A program made the position numbers and the translations under genes. DNA of 64,000 bases. Origin: Cervus elaphus. Taxonomy: Eukaryota > Chordata > Mammalia > Artiodactyla > Cervidae. The DNA lies in assembly GCF_910594005.1 (NCBI RefSeq), contig NC_057838.1, positions 33,286,001-33,350,000 of the forward strand. Direction: 5' to 3'. Positions 47,304 through 58,896 of this stretch are shown piece by piece. Position 1 is the first letter of the stretch. Each line of letters begins with the position of its first letter. The notes under the pieces were generated by a model. The model was not told the origin of the DNA and made no database searches. It was given only the letters and a program-made list of their open reading frames with translations.

Positions 47304-47694
47304 GTGGTTGAGGCTGAGGCCATTTAGTGGGGGGAAGGGACCAAGACAGATCATATTAGAACCCTGAAACCTACTACTGAAGAAGGCAGCATAAGCAGCT
47401 GTCTAAGTGGTTTCCAGGGGACCCTGGATCCTATAAAACTGGCCTGGCTGTGGGACGTGGAAAGTTAGGGTATATGTGCAAGTGGAGAGAGTCCCTATTA
47501 CCACGCCTCCTTCACCAAAGCTACAAGTTCTGGGTTGTTTGTCTGTATGTGGGTTCATCTGTTTATAAGTTCAATCACTGTATCATATATTATTTTAAAA
47601 GAATTTATAAGCTCATGTAAAAGACTATAGACCATTATTCAATATTCGTCAATTTACAGAAAGCCAATCTGAGAAACATCCCCCCAGTGGATAC

Positions 47695-47830
47695 ACAGTC
47701 ATCCCTTGGTATCTGCAGGAGATTGGTTATACAAAACCTGAGGATGCTGAAGTCCCTTCTATAACTATTCATAATGAAGTTGTCCCTCCATATCCGTGGA
47801 TGCAGAACACCAACTGGTATGATGTAGCTA
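47695..47830 (+). mobile_element. Tigger/pogo-like DNA transposon fragment, probable
   Basis: CAGTCATCCCTTGGTATCTG and TTGTCCCTCCATATCCGTGG are repeated-end phrases of Tigger-type elements. Family assigned from memory. Confidence 0.45.
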
Positions 47831-48288
47831 GGGTTTAAGATCTTGGTGCTGAGACCACCCGCTGGCTGGGTGACCTTGGGCTGATGTTCCACCTCTCTGA
47901 AACTATTTCCTAATGTGAAGAATGGGAGCAATGACGGGCCTTCCCTCATTGGCTGAGTCTCAGTGTTAAATGAGATAATACATGGGAAAAGCCAGCTACG
48001 TTTCAGGGAAAAAACAAAAGCAGTAAAGGCAGGCTGGTACTGTCTTAGTAGTTTTTTTTAAATGCAATCAGAAATATAGTGGAATATCCCTTAAATAAAT
48101 CCATGTAAACTCTTCTGCCTCAGGACCACTTGTCTTCTATTGAAGTAGACTTGGCTTGGTTTGATAAGGAGAGGCCAAGAGCCCAGCGACTTGCCCTCTT
48201 TGCTCTGGCTGCCAGAAGTTGAGATTCCATAACCAGAGAGTAGAGGGGATGTGTTGAGGGTACTCACATGAATGTAAGCCACAAAATG
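47831..48288. other. MIR-like trace, otherwise unique
   Basis: 47850-48000 (GGCTGGGTGACCTTGGGCTG, AATGTGAAGAATGGGAGCAA) is MIR-like. No gene recognised. Confidence 0.45.
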
Positions 48289-48297
48289 TGCACATTA

Positions 48298-48497
48298 AAG
48301 TGAAAGTGAAAGTCATTCAGTCATGTCTGACTCTTTGAGACCCCACGGACTATGTAGTCCATGGAATTTTCCAGGCCAGGATCCTGGAGTGGGTAGCCAT
48401 TCCCTTCTCTAGCGGATCTTCCCGACCCAGGAATCAAACTGGGGTCTTCTACATTGCAGGCGGATTCTTTAACAGCTGAGCTACCAAGGAAGCCCCA
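48298..48497 (-). mobile_element. Bov-tA SINE with 9-bp duplication
   Basis: TGCACATTA at 48289-48297 and 48498-48506 flanks a minus-strand copy. Confidence 0.93.
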
Positions 48498-48506
48498 TGC
48501 ACATTA

Positions 48507-49212
48507 TTAATGTAAGTGTAAATACCAACAGTAGTCAAAGAATATGTAACCAAAATATGTATGAATGAGATGAATCAGGTGACTTTAATTAAAACATTAT
48601 TTTATGGATTTTGTTATTTATTAGTTTATAATAGTTGTGATTTGCTGTGATGTCTTTCCTCATCCTAAATACATATTCACCTTTAGATTCACTTTTATAA
48701 TTTTATGTTCTTCTTCTTAAAGGGGTGCCTCTAGAACTTGGATCAAGCCCTGCAGGACATGGAAAAGTTGACAGTGTCCTTCCTACTAGAAGATTCTCCA
48801 AGGGACACAGCTGTAGGGAAAGCTCTCAAGCTCTGGTCCCTACATTGGCAGCATCAGTCTTACCTGGAAACTTGTCAGCAATGGAGATTCTCAGGTCTCA
48901 CCCCAGGCCTACTGAATTCTACACTGAGGTGCAGCCCAGTGACCTGTGTTTTCATAGACACTCCAGGTTAACTGGAGGCACTCTGAAGCCTGCAACCCAT
49001 TTACTCCAAGGGAATCAATTTCCAGATCCTCAAGGTAAAAACACGCATTTGTACTTTTACCTAACATGGATCAGCTTGAGACCTGACCTATTATCTACCA
49101 ACTCTCAACACCCGCAGTTCCGTCTTCTACCTTATCAGAGGGCAGGCCTCTCACAAACCCAGAATCCACTACTCTGGATGCACAGCCCTTGTGTGTTTTT
49201 ATTCTGGGGCAC
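48507..49212. other. no gene recognised
   Basis: Unique sequence. The 262-codon frame from 48725 runs on into the SINE at 49223 and is not supported as a gene. Confidence 0.45.
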
Positions 49213-49222
49213 CAAAGGGTCC

Positions 49223-49547
49223 CTTTCTTGGGCTTCCCTGATAGCTCAGTTGCTAAAGTTATCTGCCTGCGATGCAGGAGACCCTGGTTCGATTCCTAGG
49301 TCAGGAAGATCTGCTGGAGAAGGGATAGGCTACCCACTCCAGTATTCTTGGGCATTCCTGGTGGCTCAGCTGGCAAAGAATCCCCCTGCCATGCAGGAGA
49401 CCTGGGTTCGATCCCTGGGTTGGGAAGATCCTCTGGAGAAGGGAAAGGCTACCCAACCCACTCTGGTATTCTGGCCTAGAGAATTCCATGAACTGTATAG
49501 TCCATGGGGGTAAGAAAGAGTCGGACATGACTGAGTGACTTTCACTT
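49223..49547 (+). mobile_element. dimeric Bov-tA SINE with a single 10-bp duplication
   Basis: Two tRNA-like heads in tandem: GGCTTCCCTGATAGCTCAGT at 49231 and GGCATTCCTGGTGGCTCAGC at 49350. The first body is cut after CCAGTATTCTTG. One outer duplication CAAAGGGTCC (49213-49222, 49548-49557) encloses both units. Confidence 0.9.
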
Positions 49548-49557
49548 CAAAGGGTCC

Positions 49558-50807
49558 AGGTGAAATATTTTTCGTGTAGCAACCTGCCTTTTCCCCTCCT
49601 CCTTGTTGGCAAACAATGCCTTGCTCCAGAGGTTGTCTCCATGCATTTCATTCCTGCAGCAAACTAGAGCACAATCTCCTGCCAGCATTTCTCCACCTCA
49701 GAACCCGGAGGGGAGACGACTATTACTGGACATGCATTACCACATCTATTAGGACTGAAAAATGAAGTCAGACTTTTCCGGTGAGCAAATAAGCCACAGT
49801 GCCAATTAGCTTGAAAACAAGGATCGACTTAGCCAATTAGATTAAATGATGCATATATTTTCCTAAATTGGATGTGTTAAGCCTGCAGCTTCAAGGTTCT
49901 GATGCAAACATATTTAAGGCAGGTCATAAGATAAAGGCACTTATTCTTAAAAATGTATTATCAGAGGTATGTTGCATTGAATATTATTTCTAAATTTCCC
50001 AGCACTCCTGAGTATTTCAGGTTATACTAAGTGCCTCTAAATTGAAAAATAACAGATACAAAGAATAATCATTTGATAAATCTTGGAAGACCTTTCTGAA
50101 ATACATACCACAAAGTGCAAAAGTAAATGACTCTTAGCAACTGAACAAAGCTTTTTGCAAGTCAGTGGTTTCCAATTCTCTGCTTACAACAAAACTAAAA
50201 GAGAGCCCAATTAATTTGTCCACAAATGGGCTCTTAAAGATAAGCCCTCATCATAAAGTATTGGGTAATTTTTGGGCAATATTGCTAAGTTCAAATAATT
50301 AAGATATCTATATCCACAGATATTTATGTGTAATAGCTATAAAATTTCTTTGTATTCCTATCCACTTATTTCTGTGAAGGAGGTTACATCTATGAAAATA
50401 AGGAAAACAATGATAATTGATACTGAAATTCATCTCATTCTGTGGTGATGTTCCAGTGGTGTTCATCCAGATACATGCAATTCAACTAGAGAAGGGAAAA
50501 AAAAAAAAAAATTGTTATGTAATCAAAGGAAATTCTTTCAACAAAATACTACCTTTTCAATAATTATCAAAACACATATTTATGCCATTCATATAGTAAT
50601 TGTAAAGTTAGCTCAATCCTGAAAAAAAATTTTTTTTAATACTTAAGAGCTTTATGATCACAGAAGATATGCTGAACCTTCTATTTAGCAAACTATATTT
50701 TGTGGCACACTTTGTGTGCACAGAAAAACTTATAAAGGACTGAAATATGTTCAATGAGCATAAAATTCTGTGGTGGAAAAGGAATAAAGAAGAACATGTT
50801 TGAATGT
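49558..50807. other. AT-rich unique sequence
   Basis: No gene or young repeat recognised. Confidence 0.5.
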
Positions 50808-50916
50808 ACTTTTATTTTTATTTATTTTCAAATATTTTGGCCACACAGCACAGCAAGTGGGATCTTAGTTCCCTGACCAGGGATCGAACCTGCATCCCCT
50901 GCAGTAGAATGGTAGG
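50808..50916 (-). mobile_element. CHR-type SINE fragment
   Basis: Plus text GGGATCTTAGTTCCCTGACC, AGGGATCGAACCTGCATCCC: complement of a CHR head and body. Confidence 0.88.
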
Positions 50917-52354
50917 TAACAAACTTCAATGGTTTTTAGATTTAAATAAATATATTTAAAAGAATAACTTTCAGTGTTGTTTTAAAACATCCCTAAAAAA
51001 TCAGTTTACGGTGGCTCAGATAGGCTTTCCAAGGACAGAAGCCAGATCTTGGCTTCCATTTGGTCTTCTCGCTAAGCAGGTGTCAAGCTTTGCAAACAAG
51101 CAGGAAGTTTCCTTCAAGAATTTGACCAGCCTGCCATGGAAGCTGCCCTTAGCCCTGCTCCACTCACAGCCGGGTTTCCTCACTGTTTCCCGTGATGCAA
51201 GAAACCCTAGCCTTGGAAAGGTGGGTACTTGAGGAACACCAAGCTCTTCCAGGAGGGCATTTCTGTCATGTGGAAGCAGTACAGACCCCGAAGTGGCCAC
51301 ACCACCTCCTCACACATCCCCTGCTCACGCACAGAGGTTGTTCTGAGCTGTAAGGAAAGACCCTCCAGAGGAAAATGAGGAAAACATACTCCTCCCTGGG
51401 ATCCCTGTTTAAAGGCTGGAGGACTGATCCTTGGTACCAAGCCTGACTTGGTCACGATTACAATGAACATGCACACAGAGGCTGCCGCGGTCCAGGTGGC
51501 GCACCTTGCACGTAATAACCCACTGAGTCCACCCTATGCACATGGATTCTTCTTACCATCCCGTGTCACGGATGGGAAAACCGAAACAAGATGGTATAAA
51601 CTGCATAACTTGGCACAAACCTCATCAGTGGTAGAGCTAGGACGTACCTCAAATGGTGTGGATCTGAGGTCCAAACCTCACCCTGATGCTCTACAGGGGC
51701 ATCCACACAGGATGCTCTAGTCCACTCGCCCCGCGGCGGGCCGAGGCGGGATCCACGGCTCTTCGGCTGTCCGCAGGTGTACTAGGCCGGCCTCGGCTTG
51801 TCAGGCAGACTAGCCCATGGGACTTCACAAACACCCACCCTGCCTTACAGGGGCATGCGTTCTGGTACCAGCAGGCACTTCCCATCTCGAGACTACCCTT
51901 CACCCTGTAGCAATTCATGATTTTTATAAAGGCCCATCAATATTGCCAGCACACAGAACTGGCACGGCAGGATCTCACAGGGGCCAAATCAGCAGACTCC
52001 TTCTAGACACGGTCATGACTCGGGCAGCAGTAGGTACGGTGGCCACCCCTCCGAAAGCTTCCTGGCTCGCGCTGCCTCTGGACCGTGAATCCCATGTTAA
52101 CCTGTAAGAAGCTGGGAGAAAGGAACTGCTCTGCTTAAGATAACAGAGAGAACTGCTTCCAGGCTCTAGAGAGACTTGGATAAATGGCACCAAGAATTGC
52201 GAGTGAATCAGTGCCTGGGAGAAAGAGGCCAAGGTGAAGAGGGTAGGGACGGGACAAAGGTCATCAGAAGTGGCTCTGACCCATATGTGAAGGACGGGTA
52301 AATCACGGCGTGGCAGACAAACTGCAGTGGTATTACTCAGGGCTGAGCTGTAAA
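50917..52354. other. sequence just downstream of EDEM1
   Basis: Mostly unique, with a MIR-like stretch at 51525-51705 (GATGGGAAAACCGAAACAAG, GTGGTAGAGCTAGGACGTAC). A local GC-rich patch lies at 51725-51800. No gene recognised. Confidence 0.5.
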
Positions 52355-52370
52355 AAAACAACATAAGGTT

Positions 52371-52376
52371 TTTATT
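52371..52376 (-). terminator. EDEM1: candidate distal poly(A) signal of EDEM1
   Basis: AATAAA on the minus strand, followed within 20 bases by a T- and GT-rich downstream element. It is the last such hexamer on this strand before the sequence turns to intergenic DNA. RNA 3'-end data would be needed to prove use. Confidence 0.5.
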
Positions 52377-54603
52377 CATCCAGTTTTATGTTTCCCTTAA
52401 AGACTGTGCTCCATATAATGTGCATATGTGAGTACATAAAACAGAAACAAAATGACAACTCAAAAAAAAAAAAAAAAATTCTTTTAATAAAAATTACTCA
52501 TAAAAATCCTAATAAATTTCCAAGAGCAAGATATTTCTTAGTACATTTATAAAAGAACATTTGCTCCTTTTACAAAAAGCTCCCTTTTAATTTAAATACA
52601 TTTCTTATTTACAGGTTACACATAAAATATCATTTATAGTTGCAAAGCATATTGCACATTACAGACAGAAGCATTTGTGTATTTCAATAGGTTTTCCCAG
52701 AGTTTCCAACTCTAGATTTTTTTCCTTTTGTAAAAACAGATTTACCTTTCTTGGGCATAATAAATAAGAAATACAGCTTGTGTTTTGCTATTTAAAACTA
52801 AAAATATCTTTCAAAATATTATTTCTCTGCCTCTCAGAAAGAGGGAAGGGGGTAATGAATCGGGAAGGTCCACAGGTACTCGACATTCTCGCCAGATTCA
52901 CATCCAGATTCAAGTTGGGAACGCAACCCTGAGCCCTATAAAACCTGGAGACACAGCCCAGAGACCCCCCCTTCTCACTTTCACAAGAGTCCCTGCCCTG
53001 CAGGAACAGGCACTAGAGAAGGAGCTGATGTCTGGGAATGCAAAAGGAAAGAAAGATCAGGATTTTTTTTTCCCCTAAAGTTCCTGCTCAGCCACTGAGG
53101 GGCTAGGGCAATCATCCAGCCCGACCTGTTAACCAGCATTAAATTTGAAATCAGCAAAAGAGAAAGACCTCCGGAAAAAAGGAATGTCTGATACTGTGTC
53201 TGTGAAACCCAAAGCAAAGGATGACAGTTTGCAATCATTCAATCAAGTGAGCTAAGAAAATGGCTGAGGGGTGTTTTTCTTTGGTGGGGGGACACAGCGT
53301 GGAGGTGAGAGAGGAATTCAGCTGAGACCCTCAGACTGCACCACGGCACTTTCCAGCCAGGGAGTTAGAGACTAACTTCCATCTGCACAGACACCATCCT
53401 GGAGCATAAATACCTAGAAAATTACTGAAGTGTGTGCTCTTGCCCTATGACCCAGGACAGCCTCAGAACCTGGGGATGCAGAAGCTCTCAAGGACAGACT
53501 TGAACATAGAAGCTGATTTTCACCCAGGCCAGGACAATCAGAGAGCTAGCAAACACTTCCTTCATCACCTCCTCCTCCTCCAGGAAACGGAATCCCTCAG
53601 TTACACCATCTCAACCCGCGAAGCCTGCCCTGGAACGATTTAGAACTCTGTGGGGGTAGATTTCAACTAAACCCACAAAGGTAAGGTAGCTTCCCTCAAA
53701 GGTTTGGCAAAACCATTTTCATTGGGTCAACTAAAGCGGAGTCTTTAGACACTAGCTGCACATGGGAATGCAAGGATGGTTTGGACTGTTCCAAAGCATG
53801 GAATGTTTGGGATCAGGGTGTTCCCAGGGTAAGTCACAGAGCAAGGAACTTCCCCTGACGCTCCTGTCCTCAGCCCTCCCCTCCCTGATCTCTTCCAACA
53901 CAGAATAGAAAGAACTGGAAAATCCCTACAGGATACATCACAGTTGTCGACATTCTGATCTTCAAAAGAAAGCACGTTTTGAACGTGGCTCAGAGAACCT
54001 TCTCTTGTAACTAGCAAGAGATGGCATTCTGGCATCCAGTCACTGATGGCAATCTGAAAGCTTGGCAACCAGGGTGAAAATGAGCCCCTCACCCTCGGAC
54101 TCACAACTGGTACAAGTCCAGGGCCTGGATGCTGGGAGGGAACATGTCTCCCATCAACCTGTAGCCCTGAGGTGCTTCTGCAACACTCAGGCCCTGGCCC
54201 CTGGTCCAGAGCGGGAAGGGCGATGGGATGCCTGAGCCCACAGGAGGGGGTCTTGGGGGTGTGATCACACAAGAGTGTGATCACGGAGGGCCCACTTTCT
54301 TCCCTGAGGTGCCCCATTCTCCCAAGAGGCTCACTGATAGTGCCACCTTGGTTTACCTGGAAAAAAGGTGCAGGGACACTTGTGTATGTGTATGTATTTA
54401 AAATGGGATATTTTGGTTTCAATGAAGCAATGAAAACATTGAAAAAATATAGGATATCCTCAAAGAAAATTTCCTATTCAGTAGATGAGACAGTGTTGAT
54501 AAATAGAATGCTTCTAAAATGAAGGAAAAATGTAAAATAAGAAGCATTTGATGTGTTTTTTCCTTTAAAACAATTTGCACAGTAAATGTTAAAAAGACAG
54601 GCA

Positions 54604-54624
54604 TTTATTACTGTGACATTTATT
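54604..54624 (-). terminator. EDEM1: paired candidate proximal poly(A) signals in EDEM1 3'UTR
   Basis: Two AATAAA hexamers 15 bases apart on the minus strand. If used, they would give a 3'UTR of about 1.5 kb instead of about 3.8 kb. No clear GT-rich element was identified directly downstream, so support is weak. Confidence 0.3.
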
Positions 54625-56141
54625 ACTGAAAATCCCTTTTCTAGAAATCTCAAAGAACTGAATTATATATCCATTTTAAAAAACAGTAACACAAGTTTTC
54701 AAGAAGAATAAAACTCCTCTCTTTTGATAGGAAATGCAATGGCTTATGCAGCACTCTCTTCTAGTTTTAAAAAAACTAAAAATCATTTGAAGTGTGCCAG
54801 CAGTAACGGGGGCACCACACACGACCGGTGAAGTTGGAGGTTTTGAAGAGACTTCCTACCCTCTCTGTGGAGATTCATTTCAACCTCCGACGCTACAGGG
54901 AAGCCAAGCTCAGGGTTCAAGCCCACCTCTGCTTTCTCTGAGCGCTCTGCACAAGTTCAAAGAGACACAGTCCATTCTCGCTAAGGAAATAATGACAACA
55001 AAGAAAAGAGGCGCTTTAGCACGACTTCCTTCCTATATATGCTTGCTTAAAATAGCAGGCTGAAAGGCAAGGACGGGCCAAGAAGTGTTCCCAATCTACC
55101 TACCTGATACCCCATCCATCCCCCTTTCACTGTGCTCTCAGCATGGAGCAATGTGAAACCAGCCTGCTGAAACCTCAGCAGCAGCTGTGACACCCAGTGG
55201 CCCAGACAAAAACATAAGGCACTGATCGGAAGGCTGCATTACACCCAGACACGGCTCAAGGACGCCAGGGAGTCATCTGGTCATTTCTCTCTCCCGGACT
55301 TGGCTAATTGGCACTAGACACAGGAAACGAAAACAAAACAATCCCAACCCAAACACGGTCAGAACTGAGAATCCTTGGTGAGTAGATGCAAGACTCAGAT
55401 GATCACAGCTATTTTTCTCTCCCTAAAAGGCACCTGGTTCTGAAAGTGGGGGAGATCCTCAGGTAAGCTCATGAGAAACAGAGACCACCGCCTGGAAGAC
55501 CTACCTGCTAAGCTCTTATCCGGTGATGTGACAACCTAAGAGACTGCCTGTTAGAATTTGGCTCCCTTTGTGAGCAGATAATCTTGTCACTGTGACAATC
55601 ACACAGGGGGCACAGATGCATAACGGGATTTTTCCCCAGGTGACTGACAGTCACGGGTGGAGACCTGGGAGGGAGCCCAGTGATCCAGAGAGAGGGTAAC
55701 AAAATACAACAAACAGGGTGGTCAGGGAAGCCACAGGACCTGTTGCACAGACATTCACTCACAGTCCTCTGGTGGAGAGGTGGTCAGGCTGCAGCCACAC
55801 GCGCGCAGGCAGAGGGGACTTGACTCGACAGACCCCGAAGCAGGAAGCTCTGAGGATCCAGCCAGAGACAGCCCGTCCATGGGGCACGTCGTAAGAGGCC
55901 AACTTCTACGTACCTTTCCACTTCAAAGTATATCCTTAAGACAAACCGGGGATTTTATTGAACAGAAGAGAAACACTAAAGTGTGCAAGGATCTACCAGA
56001 TGTGCACGGGGAGCTGGAAAGAAATTCCTACACCATCGTGGACGGCCAGACTTCCATCCTCCTCCACTTCGGGTCGGGTCTTGGCCTGGCCTGGGATTCA
56101 GCTGTTTGGGTTTCAGATGAGAACACACGGGGGAGGGCAGA

Positions 56142-56231
56142 TCAAATCAAGCCAACCATCTGGTCAATCTGTCGCATGTAGATGCTCTTCAGGGGCAGGG
56201 CGTATCGCCTCTCATCAGGAACCCGATTGCA
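56142..56231 (-). CDS. EDEM1: EDEM1 terminal coding exon with stop
   Basis: Twenty-nine codons plus TGA: CNRVPDERRY, then ALPLKSIYMR, then QIDQMVGLI and stop. This is the extreme C-terminus of EDEM1. It was found by scanning the minus strand beyond the preceding exon for the expected end of the protein. The acceptor is TTTCCAG at 56232-56233 and the exon is in phase 0 with the previous one. The five exons together give 636 bases, that is 211 codons and a stop, with no frame break, so the visible part of the gene looks functional. The 3'UTR continues from 56141 downward. Confidence 0.95.
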   Translation of the reverse strand, partial: CNRVPDERRYALPLKSIYMRQIDQMVGLI

Positions 56232-56316
56232 CTGGAAAGAAAATCAATGAGGTGCCATCTGAATGAGTTAAAACCCTGTATGTTAATCCCTCAGAAGGTG
56301 TGACCAGATGACCTCC

Positions 56317-56509
56317 CCTGGGGTTTCTCATCCTGGCACTGTGGACTCTTTGGGCCTATCCTGGGCACTGCCGGATGGTTAACAGCATCCCTGGGCCTCT
56401 CCACCTACATGCCCCTCACCCCTAACCCCCAGCTGTGACAACCAATGTCCCCCAACACTGCCTGATGTCCTTTGAGGAGCACAGGTACCTCCAAGTTTAG
56501 GACCACTGA
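56317..56509 (+). mobile_element. MER5A-like hAT-Charlie element
   Basis: GGTTTCTCATCCTGGCACTG at one end and CAAGTTTAGGACCACTG at the other, with GCAGCATCCCTGG-type central text (AACAGCATCCCTGGGCCTCT). The length of about 190 matches MER5A. Lies in the last EDEM1 intron. Confidence 0.75.
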
Positions 56510-56571
56510 TGTAATTTACAGATGAAGATGTAGAGACCCAAGGAAACTAAAGACGTGTACCCAGGGACTTC

Positions 56572-56650
56572 CCTGGAGGTTAGGACTCCACGCTTCCACT
56601 GTACGGGGCACTGGTTCGATCCCTGCTCGGGAAACTAAGATCCCTCTCTC
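56572..56650 (+). mobile_element. CHR-type SINE fragment
   Basis: GGGACTTCCCTGGAGGTTAG, GGTTCGATCCCTGCTCGGGA; truncated. Confidence 0.85.
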
Positions 56651-57802
56651 TCAGAGGGGACCTAAGTTTAAGAACCAAACGTGTTGTGTGGAAGCAGTTT
56701 CCACCTACATTCATGCCCCTCCTCAGAGAAACACGTTCCTGCTGCTCTTACTAGAACTTGCTTGCCCGGGGCCTTATCTCTGCAAGATCCAGACTGACAG
56801 GTCCTTCAGGTGGTCCCCACCCTCACTCCCGGCTCCTGCTTTTTGTAGAAGCTGTGCCTTCTGCCTGTCCCTCTGGAACCTCCCCCTGATCATTCCAGTA
56901 GCAGCTGAGAAGCACGCTCCCGAGTGAGCCCTCCTTGTCTTGCCAGCAGGCTAATTTTTCCATCTTCCGTGTCCCAACAGCACTTCACATGGCCTCCTAC
57001 TGATGAGCACTCCGGGGGAGCAGATCTCCGTCCACACGGGACCCTAAGCCCAAGCAGCACCAGGACCACAGGGACTGGCCCACATCCCCGGCGCCTGGCA
57101 CGATGGGATCTGGTCTGTGAGGTGAGCATCTCCTTCAGTCCAAGTCAGGGCCCCACCATGCACTCCGCTGTGTGACCGGAACCTTTCAGTGCCTCCCTGC
57201 TTCCATCTATGAAGCAGACACACCGACTACCTACCGCTCCCCGGGCTGCTATGAGAACGTCACATACTTAATTTCAGCACTTAGACTGGTGCTCAGCACA
57301 TGTGAGCTCTATAAATGCTGACTCTGATGGTTACTTTTCCTCTGCTCTTCCCTTTCCTTCTCAGTTGTGTTTTATTCATTTAATCTACACTCCATGGCCT
57401 AATGGAAATTTCAAGGACTGTGCTCTGCTCTGGCCTGTCGATTTAGTTCAGAGACTGATAATAAAGACTTTTAATGAGACACGAAGGGAAAAACTACAGT
57501 CTGGGACGAGAGGGCAAGCCCTAAGCCAGGTAGCCTGGGGGGAGGTGGCAGGACTCTGGGCAACGGAGGCTTCTCCTGAGGAGGGAGCTGGCGCACAATG
57601 CAGCGTGAGATCGTGAGGTTCGCTCTATCACAGGATGCAGCACCCACGTCCAGACCTTCCTGCGGGGCTCGAACCAACACACCTACCCTTGGCTGAGAGG
57701 AAGGACTCTCAGCACTTGTTCCCAAACCTCCCCACTGCTCCCGGGACAATCCAGGCGTGCCCAGTTGAGCCCCCCTTTAAATGGGGCCAGATGTGTCTCA
57801 CA

Positions 57803-57932
57803 CTTTTAAAATTCTTCGGCTTCACTACACCGTATGGCATGTGGGATCTTAGTTCCCTGACAGCTGATCAAGCATGCACCCCCTGCATTGGGAGAGCAGA
57901 GTCTTAACCACTGGACCTCCAGGGACGTCCTG
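57803..57932 (-). mobile_element. CHR-type SINE
   Basis: Plus text GGGATCTTAGTTCCCTGACA, CTTAACCACTGGACCTCCAG: complement of the element. Confidence 0.88.
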
Positions 57933-58355
57933 ACCCTGTCTCTGCACAGGCTCCCTGGCCCTCGGGCTCCTGGCAGGGCTGGCCCACGAGAAGCTCCAGC
58001 AGATGGGAAGCGCTGTGTTCACTTTGCCAGCCCCTTTCCCACACAGTCACAGAAGCCCACCCAGAGCAGCGGCTCCTGCCCAGGGGCCGCCCCCGGCACA
58101 GGCTTCTCTGCATCAGGGTTCCCATGACCACCCTGCCCACTGGCCCCTCATCCCGTAGCGCTGACAGGCTGCTGGCCCCACGGTGTCCTTACACCCTGAT
58201 GGCATCTACAGAAACAGCCCCTTGCTGAAACTCTTCTCAAATTATCCAAGCTGCGGGTGCCAGGAATATTCTGTCAGGAACCCTGGATGACAACGTGATG
58301 AGGAGTGTTTTCTCTACCTCCACAGACAAATCACCCCCCGGAGATAGCAACTTAC

Positions 58356-58559
58356 ATTGGAGCTGGAGTTGATGACTTTCAGCTCCTGAGGTTTAGGCCT
58401 ATGCCCAGACTTTCCCACTTGGTCCGGCCCTCCTTCTTCAGAGAAGAACTCCTTCCAGGGTGACTCCCGGAGATGTTCGTCCACAGATATAATGTGTCCC
58501 TCAGTTGTAAACATGTATCTGGTTCCAGATTTGTGTACTGGGTTCTCCTCATCAAAGAG
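58356..58559 (-). CDS. EDEM1: EDEM1 penultimate exon, 204 bp
   Basis: Sixty-eight codons, running LFDEENPVHKSGTRYMFTTE to GHII, through the acidic tail segment, to VINSSSN. The stretch MFTTEGHI is the GH47 C-terminal signature. Its Thr is, by family knowledge, the calcium-binding residue of the active site, so the catalytic domain closes in this exon. The rest (HLRESPWKEFFSEEGG, then a Lys/Pro-rich stretch) belongs to the EDEM1-specific C-terminal tail. An N-S-S glycosylation sequon sits in VINSSS. The acceptor is CACTAG at 58560-58561 and the donor GTAAGT at 58355. The exon is phase 0 at both ends. Reading on past the donor gives VSCYLRG, which is intron. Confidence 0.95.
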
Positions 58560-58677
58560 CTAGTGGGGTAAAAAAAAATACAGATACAATTGTAGCATGT
58601 TTGGAACTAATTCATGTGAGTCCAGACTACTTAGAGATAGGAATTTGCTAAGCTCTCAGACCAACCCAGGCTGTGAG

Positions 58678-58896
58678 GTGTGCATGCTAAGTGGCTTCAG
58701 CCAGTCTGACTCTGTGACCCTATGACTGGTAGCCTGCCCCGCTCCTCTGTCCGTGGAATTTTCCAGCCAAGATTACTGGGGTAGGTTGCCATGCCCTCCT
58801 CCAGGAGATCTTCTTGACCCGGGATCAAACCCACGTCCCTTATGTCTCCTGCATTGGCAGGCAGATTCTTTACCACTAGCAGCACCTGGGAAGCCC
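58678..58896 (-). mobile_element. Bov-tA SINE in EDEM1 intron
   Basis: Complement of a full-length, diverged copy (GTGCATGCTAAGTGGCTTCA, GGGATCAAACCCACGTCCCT). Same strand as EDEM1. Confidence 0.92.

Larger units (their letters stand above)
52355..56141 (-). other. EDEM1: EDEM1 3' untranslated region (end inferred)
   Basis: The region follows the EDEM1 stop codon. It is mostly free of young repeats, which is unusual for this window and suggests constraint. A polyadenylation hexamer AATAAA lies on the minus strand at 52371-52376. A T/GT-rich stretch follows about 10-20 bases beyond it (ATGTTGTTTTTTT), so cleavage near 52355 is plausible. The implied UTR of about 3.8 kb suits a gene whose mammalian mRNA is known for a long 3'UTR. 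Two closely spaced AATAAA hexamers at 54604-54609 and 54619-54624 could give a shorter form. An AU-rich nonamer lies at 52759-52767. The end is inferred, not shown. Confidence 0.6.
56232..58355 (-). other. EDEM1: EDEM1 last intron, with old repeats
   Basis: Bounded by GTAAGT and TTTCCAG. It holds a MER5A-like element (56317-56509), CHR SINE pieces at 56572-56650 (plus) and 57803-57932 (minus), and a MIR-like stretch near 57170-57310. The other sequence is GC-moderate and unique. Open frames here have no homology I recognise and are not conserved with the gene frame. Confidence 0.8.

Noticed and set aside
48725..49513. 262-codon plus-strand frame
   Set aside because: Its last third is Bov-tA SINE and the first part has no recognisable domain, splice context or homology.
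58314..58514. EDEM1 exon reading on to VSCYLRGVICLWR
   Set aside because: A GTAAGT donor follows the Asn codon at 58356 and the next exon continues the known protein, so the extra residues are intron.
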